The notes under the pieces were generated by a model, which saw only the letters and a list, made by a program, of their open reading frames with translations, did not search any database and was not told where the DNA came from. A stretch of DNA of 40,416 bases from Leptospirales bacterium (lineage in GTDB: Bacteria; Spirochaetota; Leptospiria; Leptospirales; Leptonemataceae): assembly GCA_014238275.1 (NCBI GenBank), contig JABABJ010000122.1, forward strand, positions 1-40,416. The letters are read 5' to 3'. Positions 1 to 7,207 of the stretch are shown piece by piece. The translations under genes and the position numbers were made by a program. Within the stretch, counting starts at the first letter, position 1, and each line of letters starts with the position of its first letter.

Positions 1-42
1 AAATGGGGCGGGCATCCATGCCCGCCACGATCTCCTAATCAT
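1..42. repeat. End repeat with 8-bp-stem hairpin
   Basis: Bases 7-26 form a perfect hairpin (stem GGCGGGCA / TGCCCGCC, loop TCCA). The whole stretch recurs in inverted orientation at about 40281-40322 with one difference inside the loop region. It is therefore a dispersed element, and the window starts inside or at the edge of one copy. Function unknown. Confidence 0.8.
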
Positions 43-56
43 AAGAGTCCCGCCTG

Positions 57-218
57 TTTTTAGTAAATACTCACTAGGACGATAGCTAATATCTACTGGT
101 AATGACTCCCGTTTTTAGTAAATACTCACTAATACGATAGCTAATACCTACTGGTAATGACTCCCGTTTTTAGTAAATACTCACTAATACGATAGCTAAT
201 ACCTACTGGTAATGACTT
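57..218. repeat. Three tandem copies of a 55-bp intergenic repeat
   Basis: The motif TAGTAAATACTCACTA begins at 61, 116 and 171, giving an exact 55-bp period. Each unit continues with ACGATAGCTAATA, then CTACTGGTAATGACT. The second and third units are almost identical and the first differs at a few bases. TAGTAAATACTCACTA is itself nearly palindromic. Diverged copies in the opposite orientation lie near 5003-5107 and 31320-31405. There are no unique spacers between the units, so this is not a CRISPR array. The remaining bases, 219-336, are AT-rich with nothing recognisable. Confidence 0.9.
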
Positions 219-336
219 TTGCTTTTTTCGTACCGTAAATTATTATGAGTGTGACAATAGGCTTTGTTGTGTTAAGTAATTTTATAAAAAAATATAAAAA
301 GATCTTCAATGTTTTTCAATATTTTTTTATTTTTTC

Positions 337-365
337 TTGGCTAAGCAAGATTAGAGTACTATACA
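337..365 (+). promoter_or_regulatory. Probable sigma-70 promoter of the Panacea operon
   Basis: TTGGCT at 337-342 and TATACA at 360-365 are separated by 17 bp, which is good spacing for a vegetative promoter. A start site near 372 would give a leader of about 50 nt to the ATG at 421. Seen by eye only, not scored against a matrix. Confidence 0.5.
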
Positions 366-420
366 TACTGAAAGGTACTGCTTAATATATACAGTGTTTG
401 TTTTAGGAGTTACTGCAACA

Positions 421-918
421 ATGACAAAAGAGCTAGATTATGAGTATGAATATACGCCTTCACACATAGCAAATTTCTTTTTGAAAAAAAATAGTCACAA
501 TATAGACAATCTTAAATTGAATAAGATCGTTTATATCTCATTAGGCTTTTCTTTAGCTATATTAGATAAAGATTTGTTTCAAGAAAAAGTGGAAGCATGG
601 AAATATGGTCCTGTAATACCGTCTTTGTACCATGAGTTCAAATGTTATACCGACCAAGTACTAGATAGACTTTCATGCTTTTATAGCTATATGCAGGGTA
701 GCCTGCGTATACCTCAAATAGAAGAAGATAGAGATTTACAGGAGCTATTAGAAGCTGTTTATACGAAGTATGGAAAACTAAAAACTTCCGAACTAATCGT
801 TGTCACTCATAAAAAAGGTACACCGTGGGCAGATGCTTACAAAAAAAATTCGTTTGGGATAGTTATTAACAAAGAAAAGATAAAGGAATACTACAAAAAA
901 TTAATATCTAATATCTAA
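421..918 (+). CDS. Panacea/SocA-like (DUF4065) antitoxin-domain protein
   Basis: A 165-residue soluble protein. Its sequence matches the Panacea (DUF4065, SocA-like) pattern: an N-terminal helix ending in HIANFFL, then KLNKIVYISLGFSLAI, followed by the characteristic EKVEAWKYGPVIPSLYHEF, and a C-terminal HKKGTPWADAY. Panacea domains are the neutralising part of antitoxins paired with very different toxins. I chose the ATG at 421, not an upstream GTG at 394, because AGGAG at 405-409 is well placed for it. The stop codon overlaps the next gene's start (TAATG), so the two are translationally coupled. The gene sits behind a tandem repeat array at the edge of a conserved block, a typical place for a mobile toxin-antitoxin pair. 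The family call is strong; the antitoxin role is inferred. Confidence 0.8.
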   Translation: MTKELDYEYEYTPSHIANFFLKKNSHNIDNLKLNKIVYISLGFSLAILDKDLFQEKVEAWKYGPVIPSLYHEFKCYTDQVLDRLSCFYSYMQGSLRIPQIEEDRDLQELLEAVYTKYGKLKTSELIVVTHKKGTPWADAYKKNSFGIVINKEKIKEYYKKLISNI

Positions 919-1316
919 TGCCTAAAGGTATAAAAAGAGATATACTTCATTCCAGAGATATAGGTCATCAGGATCATGCAGAAGAACTATACCCTGAAAG
1001 TGAGCATCTAATTGGAAACATTAACAAACGAGAAAAAGCTTTTGAACACAAAAGAAATGAAAAAATAAAAAATCAGTTCGCATGGATTTTAATGTCTATA
1101 AACCTCATAGTTTTTATTTTTATTATCGTTATTTCGGTTGTTTATCTTTGGCATGTTACAACTCCTGAGTCTCTGAGATGGCTAGATAGAAGAAATGGAC
1201 TAGAAAAGATAGAGCTTATTTTTATTACTATTACTGTAAATCTTTGTGTTTCTATTGTATTAAAAAATATAAAAACTAGTGGAGAGAGAAGCAATATCCC
1301 TCTCTGGAAACAATAG
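918..1316 (+). CDS. Small two-helix membrane protein, candidate toxin partner
   Basis: A 132-residue protein starting one base inside the stop codon of the Panacea gene (TAATG). The N-terminal 55 residues are charged and His/Lys/Glu-rich and probably cytoplasmic. They are followed by a strong transmembrane helix (about residues 56-79, FAWILMSINLIVFIFIIVIS), a short loop, and a second hydrophobic helix (about 100-120). No enzymatic motif is visible. The layout of a charged N-terminus plus two C-terminal helices is loosely reminiscent of DUF2335-type membrane proteins, but I cannot confirm that. Some toxins paired with Panacea antitoxins are membrane-acting, so a membrane-targeting toxin is the natural hypothesis. 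That is inference from position. Confidence 0.6.
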   Translation: MPKGIKRDILHSRDIGHQDHAEELYPESEHLIGNINKREKAFEHKRNEKIKNQFAWILMSINLIVFIFIIVISVVYLWHVTTPESLRWLDRRNGLEKIELIFITITVNLCVSIVLKNIKTSGERSNIPLWKQ

Positions 1317-1425
1317 GTTTACTTTTATTTATAGTCTCGCCTGCGACCATGTCAAGTTTAGTGAATATTATAAAACCCCATTCATTCCCTCCCTCCGTGT
1401 GGCGTTCTTCTGTTATCTGTTGCTA

Positions 1426-2946
1426 TTACGCTTTCAAGTAATTCAAGCCTTCTATTTTCTCACGTAAAAATTCCATTTTAGCAGCTCTGGATCCTTTCAC
1501 GAGAAGACCATCGTAGCTTCTTAAATCTGATTTGGCTGTCAAAACTTCTGCTAATTGCAGAGAATCTTCCGCATAGATAAACTCTCTCAATTTCTTTTCT
1601 TGCTTATAGCTTCTTTCCATAGCTTCGATAAATCTATCTCCAGAAACCCCTAATAGTTTATAATCCAGCAAAGCTGCCACTTCCCCTACCCTCTCATGAC
1701 CGTGAAGAGAAGCATCTCCTAATTCTGCCATTTCACCTGCCAATACACCAAGCTTGCCAGAAGGAAGTATTTTCCTAAGAGCCTTGAGAGCAGAACAAAA
1801 GGAATCTGGATTTGCATTATAGCTATCATCGACCAAGAGTTGATCTTCATTGTGAGGGCGTTTTTTTCGTATGATTTGAAACCTCCCTTTGCTTTGAGGG
1901 CGTATCTCAGGACATGCTTGGAGTAAAAGTTTGATTGGAATACCAGCACAACTTAATAAAGATAGGCACCCAGCCAAGTTAGATGCTGCTGCTTCATGAA
2001 AAAAATATGGAAGATGAACTTTTTGTGTCTTATTTTGAGTCTCTAAGAGAAAATGTAATCCATCTAAGCTAGCCTGTAAATTTGAAGCAAAGATGCTATT
2101 CGCAAAAATGTCATTTGCACGAACGGAAGAAATCTTCTCTTCTTGAAGGATGGACAAACAGCTTTTTCTTGAGTTGTCAGAGAAACCAAAAAGACGGAGA
2201 TTCACACCTGCTTTTTGACTCAAGGATAAGGCTTCTTTTACCCCTTTGCTAAAGGCGTGATAAGCTAAAAATCCTCCCTTACTCATCCCTTCCAGTATTT
2301 CCAGCTTTGCAAGGGCAATCTCTTGAATATCATGAAAAAAGGCACTATGTGCACCAGCAATACAGGTGATAAGAGAGTGAGAAGGACGTGCAATTTTGCT
2401 CAGCGTTTGTATTTCCCCGGGATGATTCATTCCAAGCTCTAGGACTATGTACTTTACACGATGATCTGCTTTCAAAATAGACAATGGAAGCCCATAATGA
2501 TTATTCCAATTCCCTAGTGTCGAATGTACCGAGTCTTTTCCTTGAATGAGCTCCAAAAGGCTAGCTGCCATTTCTTTGGAAGAAGTCTTTCCGTTACTTC
2601 CTGTAATCCCCAAAACAACCGCGTTTAAGAGCTTTCTATAGTACATCGCAAGGTCCTGAAGAGAACGAAGCGGATCTTTAGCAAGAAAAATAGTTCGATT
2701 CTTAGGGATAAGTTCCCTGTTTTTTTGGAAGAAGTCTTCTTGTAAAATAAAACCAGAGGCTCCTTTTTTTACAGCCTCTTGAATATAATGGTGTCCGTCT
2801 GTTTTTTCTCCACGTATACATATAAAGACATCGTTTTTTTCTATAGAACGCGAATCTATACTAAAACCGTTGGCATAGAATCCCTTGCCCAAATGTACAG
2901 GAGAAGTGGCAAGAGCCTTGGATATATCTTCTATATTCCACTTCAT
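1426..2946 (-). CDS. murF: UDP-MurNAc-tripeptide--D-Ala-D-Ala ligase MurF
   Basis: MurF adds D-alanyl-D-alanine to UDP-MurNAc-tripeptide, the last cytoplasmic step of the peptidoglycan stem peptide. The 506-residue protein has the Mur ligase layout: an N-terminal UDP-substrate domain with SIDSRSIEKNDVFICIRG, a P-loop GITGSNGKTSS near residue 113, the MurF-typical GNWNNHYGLPLSIL, the VLELGMNHPGEI segment, and C-terminal DDSYNANPDSF and LAGEMAELGDASLHGHE. It starts with an ATG that overlaps the murE stop by 4 bases (ATGA), so the two are coupled. Length is slightly above the usual 450-480. Family identity is certain. Confidence 0.96.
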   Translation of the reverse strand: MKWNIEDISKALATSPVHLGKGFYANGFSIDSRSIEKNDVFICIRGEKTDGHHYIQEAVKKGASGFILQEDFFQKNRELIPKNRTIFLAKDPLRSLQDLAMYYRKLLNAVVLGITGSNGKTSSKEMAASLLELIQGKDSVHSTLGNWNNHYGLPLSILKADHRVKYIVLELGMNHPGEIQTLSKIARPSHSLITCIAGAHSAFFHDIQEIALAKLEILEGMSKGGFLAYHAFSKGVKEALSLSQKAGVNLRLFGFSDNSRKSCLSILQEEKISSVRANDIFANSIFASNLQASLDGLHFLLETQNKTQKVHLPYFFHEAAASNLAGCLSLLSCAGIPIKLLLQACPEIRPQSKGRFQIIRKKRPHNEDQLLVDDSYNANPDSFCSALKALRKILPSGKLGVLAGEMAELGDASLHGHERVGEVAALLDYKLLGVSGDRFIEAMERSYKQEKKLREFIYAEDSLQLAEVLTAKSDLRSYDGLLVKGSRAAKMEFLREKIEGLNYLKA

Positions 2947-4517
2947 ATTGGATAGCTTGCAAATGCTTCTTGTAAAACGTTTCGATCAGAAAAAGGTATT
3001 CTCTTGTCACAGATCATTTGGTATTCTTCGTTCCCTTTCCCTGCAAGGATTATAGCAGTAGAACCCTTCGCGAAAGAAACAGCTTTTTCTACTGCTAAAA
3101 AAATAGCCTTTCGACGATTTGGTTCTTTTTGTACTTTTATTCTCTTCTGTTCAGGAATACCTTGCTCAATATCTTTCAGGATTTTTTCAGGGTCTTCATT
3201 TCTTGGGTTATCATTGGAAAGAATGACCAAGTCACAAAGAGTAGAAGCAATTTCTCCCATCAATGGGCGCTTAAAAGGGTCTCTTTCTCCACCACAACCA
3301 AATACACAAATGGAAAAACTAACTTGTTTTTTTACAGCCTGAAGAAGCTTTTCTAAAGCATCTGGTGTATGAGCATAGTCTACAATTCCGTACATTTCAC
3401 TCTCAGACAATTTAGAGCTTAGGGAAGGTGTAAGTATCTCAAACCTTCCAGGAGGAAGAGGCAGGTTGTCTATGAGAGTATTCATTTGTTTTTTGATAGA
3501 TTCTTGATCCAAATCAGAATTACCAAAAAGTTCTTTTGCTAAAAGAGAAATTATGTCCAGAACAATAGCTGTATTCCATTTTTGAAAGGGAGGCTCTCTT
3601 CGTCTTCCTCTACTAGATACTGGTTTAGAGGTGCAAATAAGTCTTTGCTGAGAGTTTTGGATATTTTGTTGAATTTCTTTAGCTATTTCTTTTCCAGACT
3701 TATCTTGCGTGCAAATCACAAAATCACCATTGGAACTCATACATAATTGAAAAAGGATCTTTTTAGCTTCTAAGTAGTACGTCAAATTTTTATGAAAATC
3801 GAGATGTTCAGGGCTTAGATTTGAAAAAGCAGCCATTCGAAAAGATGTTCCTTCCAGCCTTTTATAAGCAAGTCCTTCAGATGAGGCCTCCATAAAAACG
3901 ATCTTGATCCCATTGTGAAGCATCTCTGCAAAAAGCTCCTGAAGTTTCCACGCACGAGGAGTAGTATAGCCTGTATTGAGATGAGCCTCTCCATCTCTCT
4001 CATTCCACGAAAGAGCCCCCAAAGTCCCTATCATTCCAACAGCTTGTTTCTTAGCCTTGAAGATCTGATAAAGCATCCAAGCAATAGTAGTTTTACCGTT
4101 AGTTCCTGTGATTCCAACCACATTCATTCTGCTCGAAGGATTCCCATGAAGAACAGAAGAAAGTCTCCCTTGAACAGACAAAAGGTCCTTACAAAAAAGA
4201 AAGAGTGTAGATATTTTTCCTTTTCTCGCTTGGTTGATTATGTGATAGATTTTCGGATCATTCATACTTTTTTCGTCTAGCATGATGATAGGAGCTTTCT
4301 TTTTTAAGGCATGTTCGAGCCATCTTGCACAAGATTCCTGTGATTCTACAGATGGATAAAATAGGGTTTGATCTCTTATCAGTCTTGTGTCATCTGTGAT
4401 ATAATCGATATTAATAGAAGGTAGATACTCCGTACTTTGAGAGTCTGAGTCTAAGCAATATATTTTTGTTATCTCTACGGGTGGAGCTGTTTGATGAAAG
4501 AGTTCTGTTAAGAGCAT
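2943..4517 (-). CDS. murE: UDP-MurNAc-L-Ala-D-Glu--diamino acid ligase MurE
   Basis: MurE adds the third, diamino acid to the peptidoglycan stem. The 524-residue protein shows the P-loop GITGTNGKTT (about residue 134), the TTP motif in NTGYTTPRAWKLQEL, the EASSEGLAYKRLEG segment, HLDFHKNLTYYLEAK with the position of the carbamylated lysine, VDYAHTPDALEKLL, GCGGERDPFKRPLMGEIA and, near residue 434, NDNPRNEDP. The DNPR tetrapeptide is the known signature of meso-diaminopimelate-adding MurE, so a DAP-type cell wall is predicted. It lies 21 bp after the ftsL-like gene and overlaps murF by 4 bases. The usual ftsI between ftsL and murE is absent. Confidence 0.96.
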   Translation of the reverse strand: MLLTELFHQTAPPVEITKIYCLDSDSQSTEYLPSINIDYITDDTRLIRDQTLFYPSVESQESCARWLEHALKKKAPIIMLDEKSMNDPKIYHIINQARKGKISTLFLFCKDLLSVQGRLSSVLHGNPSSRMNVVGITGTNGKTTIAWMLYQIFKAKKQAVGMIGTLGALSWNERDGEAHLNTGYTTPRAWKLQELFAEMLHNGIKIVFMEASSEGLAYKRLEGTSFRMAAFSNLSPEHLDFHKNLTYYLEAKKILFQLCMSSNGDFVICTQDKSGKEIAKEIQQNIQNSQQRLICTSKPVSSRGRRREPPFQKWNTAIVLDIISLLAKELFGNSDLDQESIKKQMNTLIDNLPLPPGRFEILTPSLSSKLSESEMYGIVDYAHTPDALEKLLQAVKKQVSFSICVFGCGGERDPFKRPLMGEIASTLCDLVILSNDNPRNEDPEKILKDIEQGIPEQKRIKVQKEPNRRKAIFLAVEKAVSFAKGSTAIILAGKGNEEYQMICDKRIPFSDRNVLQEAFASYPI

Positions 4518-4538
4518 TTACGAATGCATGAGCTTGAT

Positions 4539-4823
4539 TTATGGATTTGTCCTTAGAGGAGGGGGAAGCTCAATTTTCACAATTTTATTTTTTTCGTACT
4601 CATAAGGTGCAAGATCTAAATAGGGTTGCCATGTATTCGATCCCACTCCTCTGCCTATCTTTGCAAGCTCATTTTTCAGAGCACGATTCCGACTTTGTAA
4701 TTCCTTCTTTCGGGCAGAGTACAACTTCATTTTTCTTTGGATAGAAGCCATCTGAGCATGCTGACGTATATGAAAAATGAGAAAGGAAGAAATCAAGCTA
4801 AAAATCAATGCAATCTTCAACAT
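4539..4823 (-). CDS. FtsL-like cell-division protein
   Basis: A 94-residue protein with a single N-terminal transmembrane helix (about residues 3-20, IALIFSLISSFLIF), followed by a charged heptad-like coiled coil (about 21-55, with QRKMKLYSARKKELQSRN) and a short Pro-rich tail. This is the topology of FtsL/DivIC, bitopic scaffold proteins of the division complex that are too variable to recognise by motifs. Its place directly upstream of murE-murF, where ftsL sits in division/cell-wall clusters, is the main support. I prefer the ATG at 4823, preceded by AGGTGA, over an upstream GTG at 4865 whose Shine-Dalgarno is too close. Confidence 0.6.
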   Translation of the reverse strand: MLKIALIFSLISSFLIFHIRQHAQMASIQRKMKLYSARKKELQSRNRALKNELAKIGRGVGSNTWQPYLDLAPYEYEKNKIVKIELPPPLRTNP

Positions 4824-5168
4824 AGAGCTCACCTGAAAATAAATATAATTTAGGAGATTAAACACTTCTCCTTATATTTTCGGCAAATTTCTTGTTGATG
4901 AACAAAGGAAATGGTACGCAAAATCAAATCTAAGATTGACTTTGCTAGCTATAAGCAAGCTAGCAGGCTGGTTCACCGAAAAGAGCCAAAAAATCGTGAA
5001 AATAGTAAATATTCACTAAAAACGATATTGCCTACTAGTAAATATTAGCTATCGTTAGTCAATATCTACTAAAAATAGGAGTCATTATTAGTGAGTATTT
5101 ACTAATTAGAAGGATGTCACACGGAGGGCATTCATGCCCTCCCCATCCCTAGGAAGTAGTCAATATGT
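4824..5168. repeat. Repeat-filled intergenic region
   Basis: No gene is visible between the ftsL-like gene and the cobalamin adenosyltransferase gene. Bases 5003-5107 hold two diverged units of the 55-bp family in minus orientation (TAGTAAATATTCACTA at 5003-5018; reverse complement of TAGTAAATACTCACTA near 5088-5104; TAGCTATCGT at 5046-5055). Bases 5123-5142 form a perfect 8-bp-stem hairpin with a TTCA loop (GGAGGGCA / TGCCCTCC). The arrangement matches the left end of the window, where a hairpin of the same shape borders the same repeat. Confidence 0.85.
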
Positions 5169-5762
5169 CTATGCTTGGGTGAATGATCTCTTCCTTCTTG
5201 TCCAAGGTATATCTTTCTCTTTGGCTTGATAGTTGGCATAGCGAGCTGCCATAAAAAGGCTATCGGAAAGTCGGTTAATATAAATATAAGCTCTTTCTTT
5301 AATGATCAAATTTTGGTCTTCATCTTTGTTCCCTTCCTGTAAAGCTATTGTCATAAGTCTTTCTAGGCGGCGGCATATAGTCCGAGAAAGGTGAAGAGAA
5401 GCTGCTGCAGGTGTCCCTCCTGGAAGAATAAAACTTTTCATGGGACCAGTTGATTTCTCCATCTTGTCCATCCAGTTCTCCAGCTCTAGTATATCTTCTT
5501 GGCAAATTACACTTTCTGGCAAAGAGGGCTTAAATCCAGCAAGCTCTGACCCAAGCTCAAAAAGAAGACATTGTTGTTCGCTAAGTTTTTTCTTTATTTC
5601 AGAAAAGAGCTCTTCTCCCATCTGGGCACTTGCCATACCAATTGCTGAGTTTAGCTCATCTATAGTTCCATAGATATCGACTCTTTGATGGGACTTAGGA
5701 ACCTTCTTGCCGTTAGCGAGATAGGTATTTCCAAAATCTCCCTTTCGTGTGTAAACAGGCAT
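5169..5762 (-). CDS. PduO-type ATP:cob(I)alamin adenosyltransferase
   Basis: The enzyme transfers adenosyl from ATP to cob(I)alamin to make coenzyme B12. The 197-residue protein begins with the family signature VYTRKGDFGNTYLANGK (ATP-binding TRxGD.G.T), followed by DIYGTIDELNSAIGMA, the LPGG motif in FILPGGTPAAASLHLSRTIC with RRLERL after it, and YINRLSDSLFMAARYAN near the end. Length and motif order fit the PduO/MMAB family, not CobA/BtuR or EutT. I start at ATG 5762 because the conserved domain begins immediately there. The longer frame from 5819 reads through the duplicated tail of tmk. It lies just downstream of tmk, probably co-transcribed. Confidence 0.92.
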   Translation of the reverse strand: MPVYTRKGDFGNTYLANGKKVPKSHQRVDIYGTIDELNSAIGMASAQMGEELFSEIKKKLSEQQCLLFELGSELAGFKPSLPESVICQEDILELENWMDKMEKSTGPMKSFILPGGTPAAASLHLSRTICRRLERLMTIALQEGNKDEDQNLIIKERAYIYINRLSDSLFMAARYANYQAKEKDIPWTRRKRSFTQA

Positions 5763-5773
5763 AATATAGATAA

Positions 5774-6052
5774 TTACGGCATGGCTGTTGTTAGATGAGG
5801 AATCTTTTTCATAATACAAGAAATAGCTTTTTCACAAGAGGTCTGAGGTGATAAATTACTGTCTATGTATATTGTTTCGCTAGCAAGGATTTGCTCGTAA
5901 TTTTGGGCAACTTCCGCATGGCTGTTGTTGGATAAGGAATCTTTTTCATAATACAAGAAATAGCTTTTTCACAAGAGGTCTGAGGTGATAAAGTACTGTT
6001 TATGTATATTGTTTCGCTAGGAAGGATTTGCTTGTAATTTTTGGCAACTTTC
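5774..6052 (-). repeat. 137-bp tandem duplication of the tmk 3' end
   Basis: Two copies lie head to tail with a 137-bp offset, roughly 5779-5915 and 5916-6052, differing at about eight positions. The upstream copy (in transcription order) is the tmk coding end. The downstream copy encodes the same C-terminal peptide in another frame, ending KKIPHLTTAMP and a stop at 5774, just before the adenosyltransferase start. Because 137 is not a multiple of three, tmk now runs out of frame after the first copy. Confidence 0.9.
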
Positions 6053-6567
6053 GTAAGATACGGAAGATTTTCAAATATCTGTCTCGTCTCATCCTTTTCC
6101 TGAACACGCCCGAACGCCTCTTGAGGATCTAACTGCAAAAAGAAGAGAATATCTGCTTCAGGAAACCCTTCTGTTTGGTTCATACGAAGTATCTCGTTTG
6201 CCGACAGTTGAGGCTTACCATTCATATTGCCTTCAGATACAGCCTGATAGGCTGCAGTAGAATAATAGTAACGATCTTGCAAAACGAGATACCCTTCTTC
6301 CAATGCTGGCAGAATATTATATTTTACATTATTACGGCGATCGTCTATAAAAAGCTGAAGCCACTCAAAGGGAGGTAACTTTGCTTTGTTGATCATCATC
6401 TCTCTGATTTTTTTCCCTGTTTTCATATTTGTAGGCTCTTGTAGGAGCTTAAATTTAGGTGTATTTGGCATTCTTTTCAACGCTTTTGCTATATTTTGAA
6501 TCAAAGTGGTCTTCCCAGAACCATCAATTCCTTCCAGAACGCAAAATACTCCTCCATTTAATCCCAT
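5863..6567 (-). CDS. tmk: Thymidylate kinase with altered C-terminus
   Basis: Phosphorylates dTMP to dTDP. The P-loop is EGIDGSGKTT at residues 12-21. The LQEPTNMKTGKKIREMM segment (the EP-T motif), the DDRRNNV segment and the DRYYYSTAAYQ motif (about 98) follow; FLQLDPQEAFGRVQEKD and ETRQIFEN are the lid region. The catalytic core is complete. The tail has been altered: after residue about 212 (KKIPYPTTAM) the tandem duplication shifts the frame and adds RKLPKITSKSLLAKQYT. The ancestral protein probably ended at TTAMP, so the change affects only about 20 terminal residues and the enzyme is likely active. Confidence 0.93.
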   Translation of the reverse strand: MGLNGGVFCVLEGIDGSGKTTLIQNIAKALKRMPNTPKFKLLQEPTNMKTGKKIREMMINKAKLPPFEWLQLFIDDRRNNVKYNILPALEEGYLVLQDRYYYSTAAYQAVSEGNMNGKPQLSANEILRMNQTEGFPEADILFFLQLDPQEAFGRVQEKDETRQIFENLPYLTKVAKNYKQILPSETIYINSTLSPQTSCEKAISCIMKKIPYPTTAMRKLPKITSKSLLAKQYT

Positions 6568-6622
6568 CGTCTATAAAAAATACACTGTAAGAGCTCAAAA
6601 ATCATCGAACTATACAAGCAGA

Positions 6623-6701
6623 GAAAAAGAAATTCTTCTATGGTGGCATAGAAAAAGAAATTCTTCTATGGTGCAAGTTCTTTTTCTATGGTGCAAGTTC
6701 T
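6623..6701. repeat. Short direct repeats upstream of tmk and yajC
   Basis: GAAAAAGAAATTCTTCTATG begins at 6623 and again at 6651 (28-bp period), and CTATGGTGCAAGTTCT occurs at 6666 and 6686 (20-bp period). The repeats lie between the divergent tmk and yajC genes and look like slippage duplications of a short spacer. No other feature is seen in 6568-6752. Confidence 0.75.
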
Positions 6702-6820
6702 GTTAGGAGTAAATTCTTAAAAACTAGGTAGTTTGTGAATATCGATTCATCACTATTTTTTGAGCATTTAGAAATTTTTGAGTAGACGAAAAAACTTCCT
6801 TTGCAATTCATAGGCTCTAT

Positions 6821-7189
6821 ATGAAAGAGATTCTTTATTTAGCCCAACAAACTGCCAGTCCGCCCGCTACGGGTGGTGCTAAGGCTCCCACTTCCTCCAG
6901 TCCTTTTGGACAGTGGGGATTTCTGATTATGATTGGAGTATTTATACTCATGTATCTGTTACTGATTTTACCTCAAAAAAGAGAGGAAAAACGAAAAAAA
7001 GCAATGCTCTCAGCCCTAAGGAAAGGGGATTCTGTGGTTACCACAAGTGGTATTTTGGGGACAGTTGCCTCTGTAAAGGAAGACAGTGTTTTTCTGAATA
7101 TAGGTGATGGGACTCGTGTTGAGTTTTTACGTTCTTCTATAAGCCAGCTTCGTAAGCCCTCTTCTTCTGCTGACAATAAATCCAAATAG
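6821..7189 (+). CDS. yajC: Sec translocon accessory protein YajC
   Basis: A 122-residue bitopic membrane protein: a Ser/Thr/Pro-rich N-terminus, one transmembrane helix (about residues 33-51, FLIMIGVFILMYLLLIL), the YajC hallmark PQKREEKRKKAMLSALRKGD just after the membrane, and VVTTSGILGTVASV with a conserved beta-rich tail. YajC binds SecDF at the translocon. It heads a plus-strand operon yajC - unknown - secD - secF, the usual neighbourhood of this gene. The Shine-Dalgarno before ATG 6821 is weak. Confidence 0.95.
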   Translation: MKEILYLAQQTASPPATGGAKAPTSSSPFGQWGFLIMIGVFILMYLLLILPQKREEKRKKAMLSALRKGDSVVTTSGILGTVASVKEDSVFLNIGDGTRVEFLRSSISQLRKPSSSADNKSK

Positions 7190-7207
7190 TCTTTTGTTTT
7201 TGCATTC

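Noticed and set aside
57-218. CRISPR array at the left end
   Set aside because: The 55-bp units are repeated whole, with no unique spacers between shorter repeats, and no cas gene is nearby.
1279-1467. Possible small gene between the membrane protein and murF
   Set aside because: It overlaps the end of the membrane-protein gene and the 3' end of murF, has no ribosome-binding site, and its translation looks like a frame shadow.
5763-5862. Cobalamin riboswitch in front of the adenosyltransferase gene
   Set aside because: The space is filled by the duplicated tmk tail and no B12-box-like sequence is present.
5774-5956. Separate small gene upstream of the adenosyltransferase
   Set aside because: Its translation is the duplicated C-terminus of tmk with a short out-of-frame start, so it is a by-product of the 137-bp duplication.
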